Shown here: piece after piece, positions 45,480-54,135 of the stretch
How the letters are laid out: the number at the start of each line of letters is the position of its first letter
How positions within the stretch are numbered: the stretch's first letter is position 1
NCBI GenBank assembly: GCA_905171695.1
Contig: LR991653.1
Location: forward strand, 1,526,150 to 1,590,149
DNA length: 64,000 bases
Direction: 5' to 3'
Source: Candidatus Methanoperedentaceae archaeon GB37
GTDB taxonomy: Archaea; Halobacteriota; Methanosarcinia; Methanosarcinales; EX4572-44
Program-made: the position numbers and the translations under genes
Notes under the pieces: model-generated
Database searches by the model: none
Told to the model about the DNA's origin: nothing
What the model saw: only the letters and a program-made list of their open reading frames with translations

Positions 45480-46286
45480 ATGGGGGATGATCAAACAGAC
45501 TTAAAGGGGAATATTCTTGTCAGTCAAGATGAGTTATATTTTGTATATGAGGGGCCTTCTTTTAATGGCAAGATGGAGATGCCCTCTCTCATTAATCAAC
45601 TTAAATCAACTGAATTTTTAATAAGGGAGGTAATCAGGACTTTATACGAGCAAAGAAAATTAAGCGAGCCAGAAAATATAAAATTATACCTCAAATTAAA
45701 GCATAGCTCTTTTACCGAGATAATTGAAATAATCTTAAACCACCCACTCTCAATTTCTATAATCGGCAATTGTGTTGTTGCATTATTCAATAAATTATTT
45801 AACAAAAAAGGCAAAGAAGCAAAAACAGAGATAAATATAGAGAATTTAACTAATAATTTGACTTTTGTTAAAAAAATAGACAATATCGCACTTCCTCTAC
45901 AAAAAGAAGGAGATAAATTAACTGTTTATTCTCCAAAGAAAAAAGAAATTAAAACTGAGATAAAATTTAAAGAAAAAGAGATGATTGAAGAAATTCTAAA
46001 GAAACTCCAAGAAGAAGTGACAGTAGAAATTTACGAAGAAGAATTTTTTGGGTATCTTTACATGATGAATATAGACAGAGGAGCATTAGGATTTACATTA
46101 GAAGGAACAAATAAACACGTCCCAGTAACATTTATCTCCCAACCAGATTTAGATGAGTTAAAAAGTATTTTTGCCGAGAAGCTTTGGATTAAGGCAAATG
46201 CAACATACAGAAATAAAGAATTAGAGAAACTTGAAATTAAAGAATATCGTGTTAAAACAAGAAAGAGCTTAAACGATTTTTTTTAA
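45480..46286 (+). CDS. unknown protein inside the RM operon
   Basis: 268 residues from ATG 45480, preceded by aggggtttga; a TTG at 45474 overlaps the previous stop. I recognise no family. It has one hydrophobic stretch, HPLSISIIGNCVVALFNKLF near 85-104, possibly a membrane or core helix, and is otherwise Lys/Glu-rich with beta-like stretches such as VTVEIYEEEFFGYLYMMNID. It separates the methyltransferase and specificity genes, and its composition matches the island. A defence accessory role is possible by position only. Confidence 0.65.
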   Translation: MGDDQTDLKGNILVSQDELYFVYEGPSFNGKMEMPSLINQLKSTEFLIREVIRTLYEQRKLSEPENIKLYLKLKHSSFTEIIEIILNHPLSISIIGNCVVALFNKLFNKKGKEAKTEINIENLTNNLTFVKKIDNIALPLQKEGDKLTVYSPKKKEIKTEIKFKEKEMIEEILKKLQEEVTVEIYEEEFFGYLYMMNIDRGALGFTLEGTNKHVPVTFISQPDLDELKSIFAEKLWIKANATYRNKELEKLEIKEYRVKTRKSLNDFF

Positions 46287-46303
46287 GAAAGGAGAAGATA
46301 AAA

Positions 46304-47677
46304 ATGCCTGAATGCTTTACAATAATGAGTAATGAAATTGATGGAAGAATTGATCCTTTTTATTATAGACCTTATTTTAAAGAACAAATTAAACACTTAT
46401 CTAAAACAAAATTTACCATAGCCAAATTAAAGGATATTTGTACAAAAATAACAGATGGTACGCATTTTACCCCAAGGTATGTTAAAGAAGGCGTGCCATT
46501 TATTAGTGTAAAAGATGTAAGAGAGAATAAAATAAGCTTTGATAATATAAAATATATTTCTAAAGACGAACATAAAAAATTAATTAAACGATGCAAACCA
46601 GAATCAGGAGATATCCTATTAACTAAAGTTGGAACTGTTGGAATAGCTACGGTCATACCACAAAATGCTCCTGAATTTAGTATTTTTGTGAGTGTTGCTC
46701 TATTAAAAATTGATAAAACAAAAGCTAATCCTTATTATGTATCAACATATCTCAATAGCAAATATACAAAAGTACAAATTGAAAGAGTTTTAAAGGGAAT
46801 TGGAGTTCCTGATTTTCATTTAGAAAATATAGCAGAAATTAAAATCCCTCTCCCGCCACTTTCAATACAAAACAAAATAGTTCAATTAATGGATAATGCT
46901 TACCAAATCAAAAAACAAAAAGAAACCGAAGCCCAGCAACTTCTTGACTCAATCAACGATTATGTTCTTTCCGAACTCGGCATAAAACTGCCAGAATTAA
47001 AAGACCAGATGACTTTTGTTGTCTATGCTAATGATGTTAAAGGTAAAAGAATAGATGCTTATTATTATCAGCCGAAGTTTGAAGAAGTTGAGAAAGCGAT
47101 AGAGGAAGGGAAGTTTGAGGTTAAAAGTTTGAAAGAAATTACAAAATTACTGATAAATGGGCTTGACTTTAGGGAATTTGTGGATGAAGGGGTAATGTAT
47201 TTGCGCGTTTCAAATATTAGACCAAATCGTTTCAATTTATCAGATGTTGTGTTTATTCCGAATATGAATATTTAAAAAGATATAAAACTGAAAGAGGGTG
47301 ATATCCTGCTTACTCGAAAAGGGACTTATGGTGTAGCAACAGTAGTTAATAAGGAAAGTGGAGAGTATCTTATCTCTTCAGAGATTTTTAGAATTGTTGT
47401 AAAAGAAGGGCTAAATCCATTCTATTTATCCGCTTGGTTGAACTCAAATATCCAACAGATTGTATTTGATAGAATCAAAACAGGGGGTATAATGGGGCAT
47501 TTGAGCCAAAAAGCTCTACTTCAAATAAAAATCCCCCTCCCGCCCCTCGCTGTTCAAAACAAAATCGCTGAAGAAGTAAAAAGAAGAATGCAGAAAGCTG
47601 AACAATTGCAGAAAGAAGCAAAAGAAGAATTAGAGAAAGCAAAGCAGGAAGTTGAAAAGATGATTTTAGAGGTATAA
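46304..47677 (+). pseudogene. type I-like specificity subunit (HsdS) with in-frame TAA
   Basis: Two target-recognition domains are each followed by a conserved coiled spacer: LSIQNKIVQLMDNAYQIKK near 190 and LAVQNKIAEEVKRRMQKAE near the end, each preceded by IPLPPL. The frame carries an in-frame TAA at 47273-47275 within the second recognition domain; reading continues in the same frame as KDIKLKEGDILLTRKG. No base is lost, so this is a simple nonsense change. The first 323 residues could still give a half-subunit; a separate start at 47438 is unlikely. TAA rules out pyrrolysine. Confidence 0.85.
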
Positions 47678-47678
47678 A

Positions 47679-48170
47679 ATGGTTTCTGTTTCTTATCAAG
47701 CTGTTTTTAATGACAAACACGATTTTAGAGAAGAAATTAAAGAATTGTTAAAATCCGCTTTTGAACAAAACTATGATGATTTTTCTGAAGAAGAATTAGA
47801 ATCGTATATAGAAATACATTATGAGAAACAAATTGATAATTACAAATACATTATTGGTTTTGAAATTAATTTTGATGAGATTGGAACGGAAGTAACCAAA
47901 ATTATAGAAGATTTTAGCGAAAACTTAAAGGGTTCTAAGAAAATAATTTTGGTTCTAAAATTCTATGACTTGGACTTGCTAAATTTTCTTTTAGACATAT
48001 ATAAAGAGTTATTTAGAATAGAAATGAAACTTAAAGAAATAATTAGCTTTATTTTCATTGACACTTATAAATCAGGGGATAATTTGCTTAAAAATGTAAA
48101 TCTCAAACCACGATTTGAAGGAAAAAATAATTTGCAGAAAGATGAAAATCAAAGAAGAGAATATTTATAG
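47679..48170 (+). CDS. unknown protein, 3' end cut by an IS630-type element
   Basis: 163 codons, Glu/Lys/Phe-rich with a long acidic helix near the N-terminus (HDFREEIKELLKSAFEQNY) and a beta-rich centre (KKIILVLKFYDLDLLNFLLD). No family recognised. The stop TAG 48168-48170 falls inside the inverted repeat of the adjacent IS630-type element, whose left end is near 48162. The last two residues are therefore supplied by the element and the original gene was longer. It starts 1 base after the HsdS stop and is presumably part of the RM operon. Confidence 0.65.
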   Translation: MVSVSYQAVFNDKHDFREEIKELLKSAFEQNYDDFSEEELESYIEIHYEKQIDNYKYIIGFEINFDEIGTEVTKIIEDFSENLKGSKKIILVLKFYDLDLLNFLLDIYKELFRIEMKLKEIISFIFIDTYKSGDNLLKNVNLKPRFEGKNNLQKDENQRREYL

Positions 48171-49219
48171 TTAAGTGCATAGCATCTTAAACTTGTTATC
48201 CAGGAACTTTTCAATCCATTTTTTTGCAGAGGATGTCGATTTTGTAAGTTTTTTGAAGGCTTTAGCAATTGTTTTTTCAGTTCTTCCATGTTCAGTGGAG
48301 ATCTCTCTGAAACTGCTCTTTTAACGTTTTTCTAGATGTTTTCGATTGGATTCAGGTCGGGAGAGTAAGGTGGTAGATAAATCAGTGAAATGTTCAGTTT
48401 TTCAGCCTTTTTCTTCACTTTCTTGGCATGATGTGTTCTGAAATTATCCAGAACGAGTACAATTCTTTTCTCAGGTTTTGCTTCCCTTATCCTTGAAACG
48501 CTGTAAAGTCTTCGGCTTTATTTTTCTCAGGAAATTCTATTAAGCTCTCTCCATTTATACAATAGAGCCCTGCGACTTTGGCTTTAACGTGGGTAGCAAC
48601 TCTCTTAAGAGGCTTATCGAAGCTCCAGAGTCTCGTTGTGTTTGCATTTGCTTCGACTGCCATCTCATCGACGAATCCTATTACATCATCGTTAATTCCA
48701 GCCTCATCTAAGTTTTTTTAAAGTGTTTTCTGTATTATCTGGCTTTCTGTAATCCTTCTGGTACGGTTTGGCGTATCTCATTCCAAACGATTTCAGGATT
48801 CTTCTGACCTGCCATGAGGAGTAGATAACTCCGAACTCTGCTTCAATGACTTCCTGAACTTCCTTCGTCGTCCAGGAATCCTTTTTCTTGAGCATTTCTC
48901 TGAGTTCTTCCTTCTGCTCTTCTGTAAGTTTAGATGGTCTTCCTCCACCAAAATCCGGAATTAAACCTTCATAACCTCTGGAGTTCCATCTCTTAAGCCA
49001 TACATAGCCCGTTGCTTCAGTGACCCTAACCAGTTCAGCAGCTTCCTCAACACTCATCCCTCTGTAGAGATATCCTATAAAGTATAATCTTTTGAGAACT
49101 CCTGTATCCTTTTCGAGCCTCTTGATCCTTTTGCCGAGTTCTTCTACTGGTATGCGTTTTGCAACTTCGTAGACTCGCTTTCTGCCCATATATTTTGTTG
49201 CTTTGTTTTAGTATAAATA
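48162..49219 (-). mobile_element. IS630-type insertion sequence, decayed
   Basis: The ends share a short inverted repeat: tatttatagttaa at the left (48163 onward) and tatttatactaaaac read from the right (about 49218). Coordinates are good to a few bases. IS630 elements use TA targets, consistent with the flanking AT. It lies directly next to IS copy 2 (49235). Confidence 0.6.
48171..49189 (-). pseudogene. IS630-family transposase, several lesions
   Basis: The first 161 codons (from 49189) hold the helix-turn-helix half: MSVEEAAELVRVTEATGYVW and DFGGGRPSKLTEEQKEELRE. An extra A in the A7 run near 48715 shifts the frame; the next frame continues DDVIGFVDEMAVEANANTTR (first catalytic Asp region). 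A second break near 48493 leads to EKRIVLVLDNFRTHHAKK and LIYLPPYSPDLNPIENI, the DDE core. A TAG replaces the usual tryptophan after ENI, and a further shift near 48300 precedes the tail ending at 48171. At least four lesions make it inactive. Confidence 0.82.
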
Positions 49220-49234
49220 GCTTTGCTCAAGACC

Positions 49235-50248
49235 TGCTGTGTTGAATAACTTTTAAGTTTCCTTCCTGTTATTTCTCATTTGCAGGAGGGATGATTGGGA
49301 TGCAGAGTAAGAGAAATTGGGAGGAATATAATGAAAAACTTGTGCGGAGGGGAGAACTCTATATCTCATTGGATTTCCTTGAGAACTGGGATGAAGAATT
49401 AAATAGGATGAATGAGGGGAAGGTTGGCAGACCTTTCAGGTTTCCTCGAACCTTTATGTGTTTTCTAGCTTTCTTGCATGTAGCTTTCCTTCCATTAAGA
49501 CAAATGGAAGGATTTTTGAGGAAATTATCAGAATATATACCTGAGTTAAAGGTAGCTGATTATTCCACTGTTTGTAAGAGGTTGAGGAAACTAGACTTTG
49601 AACTCTCTAGTAATCTTGGAGAAGATCTTGTAGTTGCAATAGATTCGTCTGGTATGAAGATAACGAATAGAGGAGAGTGGATCAGAGATAAATGGAAAGA
49701 CGAGAAAGGGTTGGATTAAGGTTCATATTGCTATAGACGTTAAAACAAGGAAACTCTTAGCCTTAAAGATAACAGATGAAAGAACAGGTGATGGAAAGAT
49801 GTTAAAACCTCTGGTAAAGCAAATTAAAGGAAGAGGTGGAGAGATAAGTAGGGTATATGGTGATGGAGGTTATGATAGCAGAGAGAATTTCAATTATCTT
49901 GCTGAAAATGATGTAGAACCAGTGATCAAGATAAGAAGTAACTCTTCAACTAAGTCAAGAGGCTCTCCATCCAGAGCTAAGAGAGTAAGAGAACCCAAAA
50001 GAGTTAGGTCATGAAAGATGGAAAGATAAATACAGGTATGGCTGCAGATGGACAACAGAGAGTTTCTTCTCTGGTGTTAAAAGAGTATTTGGAGAGACAT
50101 GCAGAGCAAGATCTACAGAAGCTTTATTTCAAGAAGTAAAGATGAAATTCATCTTCTACAACATGCTCATAAGTGTTTAAGCCTACATTCTCAGAGAAAC
50201 AATTACCTGAAGATATACCCCATCCAGCTAATTGTTCAACACCAGCAG
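49235..50248 (+). mobile_element. insertion sequence, copy 2 (IS5-like)
   Basis: Nearly identical to 27084-28094 over the whole length, with the same inverted repeat ends (tgctgtgttgaataact left). Differences include one extra base before the transposase start, one extra c in the right inverted repeat near 50243, and a few substitutions. It is inserted between the IS630 remnant and the IS1634-type transposase. No clear target duplication is seen. Confidence 0.85.
49291..50180 (+). pseudogene. IS5-like transposase, copy 2, same two frame shifts as copy 1
   Basis: The three-frame structure of copy 1 is repeated at a constant offset of 22152 bases: frame 1 from ATG 49291 ending at TAA about 49719, frame 2 from near 49704, frame 3 from near 50003 to TAA 50178-50180. 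Catalytic stretches IDSSGMKITNRGEW, VYGDGGYDSRE and TTESFFSGVKRVFGE are intact apart from the frame breaks. Protein differences from copy 1 are very few (for example K to E at codon 11). Shared lesions mean they predate the split of the two copies. Confidence 0.83.
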
Positions 50249-50290
50249 TATTACGGAAAATATTTATATTATAATGCCTAATTGACCATT

Positions 50291-51688
50291 ATGAGCTTCA
50301 TCAGATACAAGAAGTTCAGGAACAAAGAATATGCTTACGAGGTAACATCTTACTGGGATCCTGAAAAGAAGAAGCCGAGGCAAAAAACAAAGTATCTGGG
50401 AGTTGTTGTTGACAAGGAGAAGAAAATATTCAAGAAAAAGAGTAGAGAGAGGAAAGAGAAGTTAATTCTAGATTTTGGTGATACTTATTTCCTCAACCAG
50501 TTCATTAATAGAGTAACATTCTTTGAGAACCTTAAAAAAGAGATGTTTCTTCCACTCATCTTCTACCGATTGTGTTATCCATCTGCAATGAGGTATGCAA
50601 GGATGTGGTATGAGGGCAACATAGTCAGGAAGTTCTTTGATGTTGATATAAGTTCACAAAGAATAAGTGAGTTTCTTGAGGAGATTGGTGATGAAAGCAT
50701 CCAGAGGGAATTCTTCAAAGAATACATCAGACAGATAACACCCTCAGAAGGAATAGTAATTGATACAACTGCTCTTCCAAACCAGATAAATATTCCAAGA
50801 TCATCATGGGGATGGCATAACGAGGAAATAGACAAACAAATCAAGTTGTTGCTTGTTATTGACAGGAGTACATCACTTCCTTTGTTTTTCAGGTATATTG
50901 CAGGTAATATTGTTGATGTGTCAACCCTCAAGGCAACTGTGGAGGAGTTAAAGAAGTATGGTGTATCAAGATACTTTCTCATTCTTGATGCAGGATTCTT
51001 CTCTGAAGAGAATATAAAGGAGCTTTACAATGAGGAAATACAGTTCCTGATAAGATTGCCGGCTTTAAGGAAGCTGTACAAGAGGCCTATTCTTGAGGAA
51101 TCCAGAGAGTTAGAGAGTTACAGGAATGCTGTAAGGTATGGAAGAAGAGTACTGTTTGTAAAGCAAAGAGAAGTTGAGTTATTTGGTAAAAGAGTCTATG
51201 CTTATGTTGTACTTGATCCTGAAAGAAAGGGAAGAGAGATAAGAAGAACTCTGCTTAAGGTAATGGATGAGATTGAAGAGGATGAAGAAGAGGAGATGGA
51301 ATACATTTTGATGAAGAAAGGGATAATGATTCTCATTTCCTCTTCTGAACCGGATAGAGAGAATGTAATATCTTTGTATTACACAAGACAGATTGCAGAA
51401 AAGCTGTTTGGCTTTCCAAAGGATGATCTGAACCTGCTTCCTCTGAGAGTGCATAAGGAAGAGACGCTGAGGGGCTACCTGTTTCTGCAGTTCGCTTCAC
51501 TTGTTGTTTATTCACTGCTGAAGAGAGAATTAGGGAGAGATTACACTGTGGAGGAGGTTCTACTCACCTTAAGGAATCTGAAGTGTAAGGTGTATGAGGA
51601 TGAGATTATAGTTCAGGAATTAACCAAGCAGCAAAGGAAGATTTTTGAGAAGTTTAGTATCATGGTGCCTAAAAGTATGGGAATTTAG
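50291..51688 (+). CDS. IS1634-type (IS4 superfamily) transposase
   Basis: 465 residues from ATG 50291 (a TTG at 50282 would add 3). Intact. It opens FIRYKKFRNKEYAYEVTSYW, has GIVIDTTALPNQINIPRS (first Asp), YFLILDAGFFSEENIKELY (second Asp) and YYTRQIAEKLFGFPKDDLN (catalytic Glu in the YREK-like region). Length and order match IS1634-family transposases. The element's own ends are not clear; its left side abuts IS copy 2 and its right side appears to interrupt another transposase fragment at about 51690. Confidence 0.82.
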   Translation: MSFIRYKKFRNKEYAYEVTSYWDPEKKKPRQKTKYLGVVVDKEKKIFKKKSRERKEKLILDFGDTYFLNQFINRVTFFENLKKEMFLPLIFYRLCYPSAMRYARMWYEGNIVRKFFDVDISSQRISEFLEEIGDESIQREFFKEYIRQITPSEGIVIDTTALPNQINIPRSSWGWHNEEIDKQIKLLLVIDRSTSLPLFFRYIAGNIVDVSTLKATVEELKKYGVSRYFLILDAGFFSEENIKELYNEEIQFLIRLPALRKLYKRPILEESRELESYRNAVRYGRRVLFVKQREVELFGKRVYAYVVLDPERKGREIRRTLLKVMDEIEEDEEEEMEYILMKKGIMILISSSEPDRENVISLYYTRQIAEKLFGFPKDDLNLLPLRVHKEETLRGYLFLQFASLVVYSLLKRELGRDYTVEEVLLTLRNLKCKVYEDEIIVQELTKQQRKIFEKFSIMVPKSMGI

Positions 51689-51691
51689 GAA

Positions 51692-51766
51692 TTTTTCCTT
51701 TATTGTAGGGTCTCTTTCTTTTCTATATTTCTCTTCCAGTTCTTCTTTTGTAAGGCGTTTTAGCAT
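51692..51766 (-). pseudogene. possible N-terminal fragment of an IS630-type transposase
   Basis: Minus strand from ATG 51766: LKRLTKEELEEKYRKERDPT then IKEK, which resembles the opening of a group of IS630 transposases. It stops matching where the IS1634-type gene ends, as if that element inserted into it. Only 25 residues, so this is tentative. Confidence 0.35.
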
Positions 51767-51769
51767 GAA

Positions 51770-52158
51770 GAATAATAATATCTGGAGGTGAAGTTATTTT
51801 AGGGATAAACTGTAGTTAAAAGATCACAATATCCATCTTCATCTTTAAGCTCTTCCTTCAGATCTTTTAAAAATTTTGATTTACCCGACTTTCTACATCA
51901 CTTAGAACATAAAACAGACTTATTTTTATGAATAAGTACTTTTAACACCAAATTTTACCTCAATGTCTCTTTATCACTCTAATTTTCCCTTTTTAATCCT
52001 TAATTTGGTGATAGCTACTGGTAAAGCACTTCCTGACGGGTGAATACCATCTTCATGATAACTCTTGCCGTGGTTGTGACTATGAGATGAGCATCTTTGA
52101 AGCTTATGGTTAAGTGATGCGCCCCTCTCTCCTCTTCACTTCTGGCATCGCCTTGATA
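51770..52158. other. AT-rich gap without a gene
   Basis: No reading frame of substance on either strand. The minus strand near 51880-51800 can be read as a short lysine/aspartate-rich piece (DLKEELKDEDGYCDLLTT), perhaps a gene relic, but I cannot identify it. The right part may contain the terminator of the leftward DUF457 gene. This looks like the worn edge of the mobile island. Confidence 0.4.
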
Positions 52159-52488
52159 TCAGTCTGGAAGCCCTGCTTTTGTTGTGGCATCAGCCAGTAG
52201 ATGGGATGCATACCCAAGGAAGAAGCTTGAGACGATGTAGAGTTTCATAAGAGCTGTTAAGAGAAATACCGTCCCGGTTATTTTTAAAATTCGTTTACTG
52301 TGGAATAGACCTCGGTGTGCCCAATTCGTAGGAGGTTCTAAGATATCAGGGATGATAGAGCCTGAAATGGCAGCTATAAATGCATATATAAACGCGTACC
52401 CAGTTATCTCCGAGTGAGAAGGATCTCTAAGATAGGTGTACGCAAAGAATGCAATAGCACCTATTGCTAAGTGCACGTCCCTCTTCAT
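52159..52488 (-). CDS. DUF457-like membrane metal-dependent hydrolase (short)
   Basis: 109 residues. The central SGSIIPDILEPPTNWAHRG and GLFHSKR contain the PD...HRG..HS pattern of the YdjM/DUF457 family, with membrane helices around it (YAFIYAFIAAISGSIIP; ILKITGTVFLLTALMKLY) and a late GYASHLLADATTKAG that adds the last histidine/aspartate. It is shorter than many relatives. The gene begins 15 bases after the Tes-like gene in the same direction, so a link to membrane lipids is possible but unproven. Confidence 0.78.
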   Translation of the reverse strand: MKRDVHLAIGAIAFFAYTYLRDPSHSEITGYAFIYAFIAAISGSIIPDILEPPTNWAHRGLFHSKRILKITGTVFLLTALMKLYIVSSFFLGYASHLLADATTKAGLPD

Positions 52489-52503
52489 CTGTTTTTCCTT
52501 TTA

Positions 52504-54003
52504 TCAAGTGGCAACTTCGGATTTCAACGGTTTTGCAAATCTTCTTTCGATTGTCTCGCGGTGAAGAGTGTTATACGTGCAGAAGGGTATTACTCTTCCA
52601 TCTGGGGTTGCGTAGTGGATGCCGCAGCGTTGTATTCGCTCCAGATCTATATTATACAGATCTTGGAAGTGCATAACTCCAATGAAGAGTGTGTTTCGAT
52701 GGAATTCTTTAGTGGCTTCGTCGGTTCCGTCTTTTAACACGTCGATGAAGAGTTTTCGAACATTGACGTGCTTTGGTGCAAGTTCAGAATCGATGAATCT
52801 GGGAATTCCTTTTATGAGCTTTCCAATAGCGGTTATCTTCTCAAGAGACTTTATGCGCTTCTTCTCTTCTATGCCTGATGCCAGCTCGCCCACGAACTCG
52901 AGCAGACCCTCGACATCGATGAAGCGCGTGATAGGTATCATCCTGCCGTCTTCGATGTATACGTAGGTACCTGCTCCACAGTGTGGATGGACAGAGAACT
53001 CAGCGTACGGCATATTCTTCTCGGCTGTAACGAACCTTGAGATCGGGACAACGAATGGCACCGGGTAAAAGTCTGATGCGCTGATCTCGCCACTGGTCTG
53101 TTCCTCAACCGCGTGGAAGACGTCAGGCACGGTGATCCGCATCATTTCACGCTCATCTTTATCGATACGCCCTGTGAAAGATATCGGCTGGAAATTGATA
53201 CCTTTCACTGTATCGTTATTCTCTGCGGCGAAACGAACTATATCGCCGATCTGATCATCATTCACTCCCCGGGCAATCGTTGGAACGAGCGCCACACTGT
53301 TAAGCCCGCTAGCCCGACAGTTCTCAATCGCATCCAACTTTATCTGAAGCGCATCGTAACCACGCGCTATCTGGTAGGGTATCTTTGTAACGCCGTCAAA
53401 CTGGAGATACACGGTTCTAAGACCTGCCCGACAGAGCATTCTTGAGAGTTCGGGTTCTTTTGCAAGGTTCACCCCGTTGGTCGCCATCTGTATATGTGGA
53501 AAACCAGCGTCCCTGGCTGCTTGAACGATCTGAACAATATCTCTTCGCACAGTAGGTTCTCCACCCGCAAACTGGACCGCTGGGCATGGAACAGGCTTCT
53601 GACTTCGAAGCCCTGCAAGCATCTCTTTTATCTGATCAAAACTCGGTTCATAGATATAACCCGCAGCAGAAGCATTTGCAAAGCAGATGGGGCACCTCTG
53701 ATTGCACCTGTTGGTCACATCGATATTTGCAAGAATCGTCGTGGTTTTATGATTCGAACATACCCCACAGTTTTTGGGACAGTTACTATCGAGAGAGTTC
53801 ATCGATCCGCTCAAGAGACTGTTTTCACACCAGTATCTCTCAAATTTTCTGTAGAGTTCAGCGTCAGACCAGTAGATATCCTCAAAGATACCGTGAACGT
53901 CACATGCTTTCCGAATCTTCACCCTGCCAAGAGCGTCCTCAAAGATCTCTGCCTCAATTACCTCCAGACACTCAGGACAGAGAGATTTTGTTCTCCTCAT
54001 CAA
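52504..54003 (-). CDS. radical SAM enzyme of the tetraether lipid synthase (Tes/MJ0619) family
   Basis: 499 residues. Radical SAM motif CNQRCPIC (Cys100, 104, 107) in DVTNRCNQRCPICFANAS, with extra Cys pairs CPEC (9-12) and CPKNCGVC (75-82), then FAGGEPTVRRD. The C-terminal part has HPHCGAGTYVY and CGIHYATPDGRVIPFCTYN. This set of additional cysteines is that of the family that joins archaeol chains tail to tail to make GDGT lipids. Alternatives are related family members acting on other C-H bonds. The start is one of two adjacent ATG codons. The gene lies downstream of the giant surface protein gene and upstream of DUF457. Confidence 0.85.
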   Translation of the reverse strand: MMRRTKSLCPECLEVIEAEIFEDALGRVKIRKACDVHGIFEDIYWSDAELYRKFERYWCENSLLSGSMNSLDSNCPKNCGVCSNHKTTTILANIDVTNRCNQRCPICFANASAAGYIYEPSFDQIKEMLAGLRSQKPVPCPAVQFAGGEPTVRRDIVQIVQAARDAGFPHIQMATNGVNLAKEPELSRMLCRAGLRTVYLQFDGVTKIPYQIARGYDALQIKLDAIENCRASGLNSVALVPTIARGVNDDQIGDIVRFAAENNDTVKGINFQPISFTGRIDKDEREMMRITVPDVFHAVEEQTSGEISASDFYPVPFVVPISRFVTAEKNMPYAEFSVHPHCGAGTYVYIEDGRMIPITRFIDVEGLLEFVGELASGIEEKKRIKSLEKITAIGKLIKGIPRFIDSELAPKHVNVRKLFIDVLKDGTDEATKEFHRNTLFIGVMHFQDLYNIDLERIQRCGIHYATPDGRVIPFCTYNTLHRETIERRFAKPLKSEVAT

Positions 54004-54135
54004 ACCACCTGCAGCTATGCAGTACCTCCAACCACAGTATCAATGCCTATACTTTATTACTCTTTCTATAAAATATACTTCTGTGGCGGAGAGAACCCCA
54101 TTCACATACAGGTGTAAGACTAGCAGCGTTTCTGA

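Noticed and set aside
47273..47275. Pyrrolysine read-through in HsdS
   Set aside because: The codon is TAA; pyrrolysine uses TAG.
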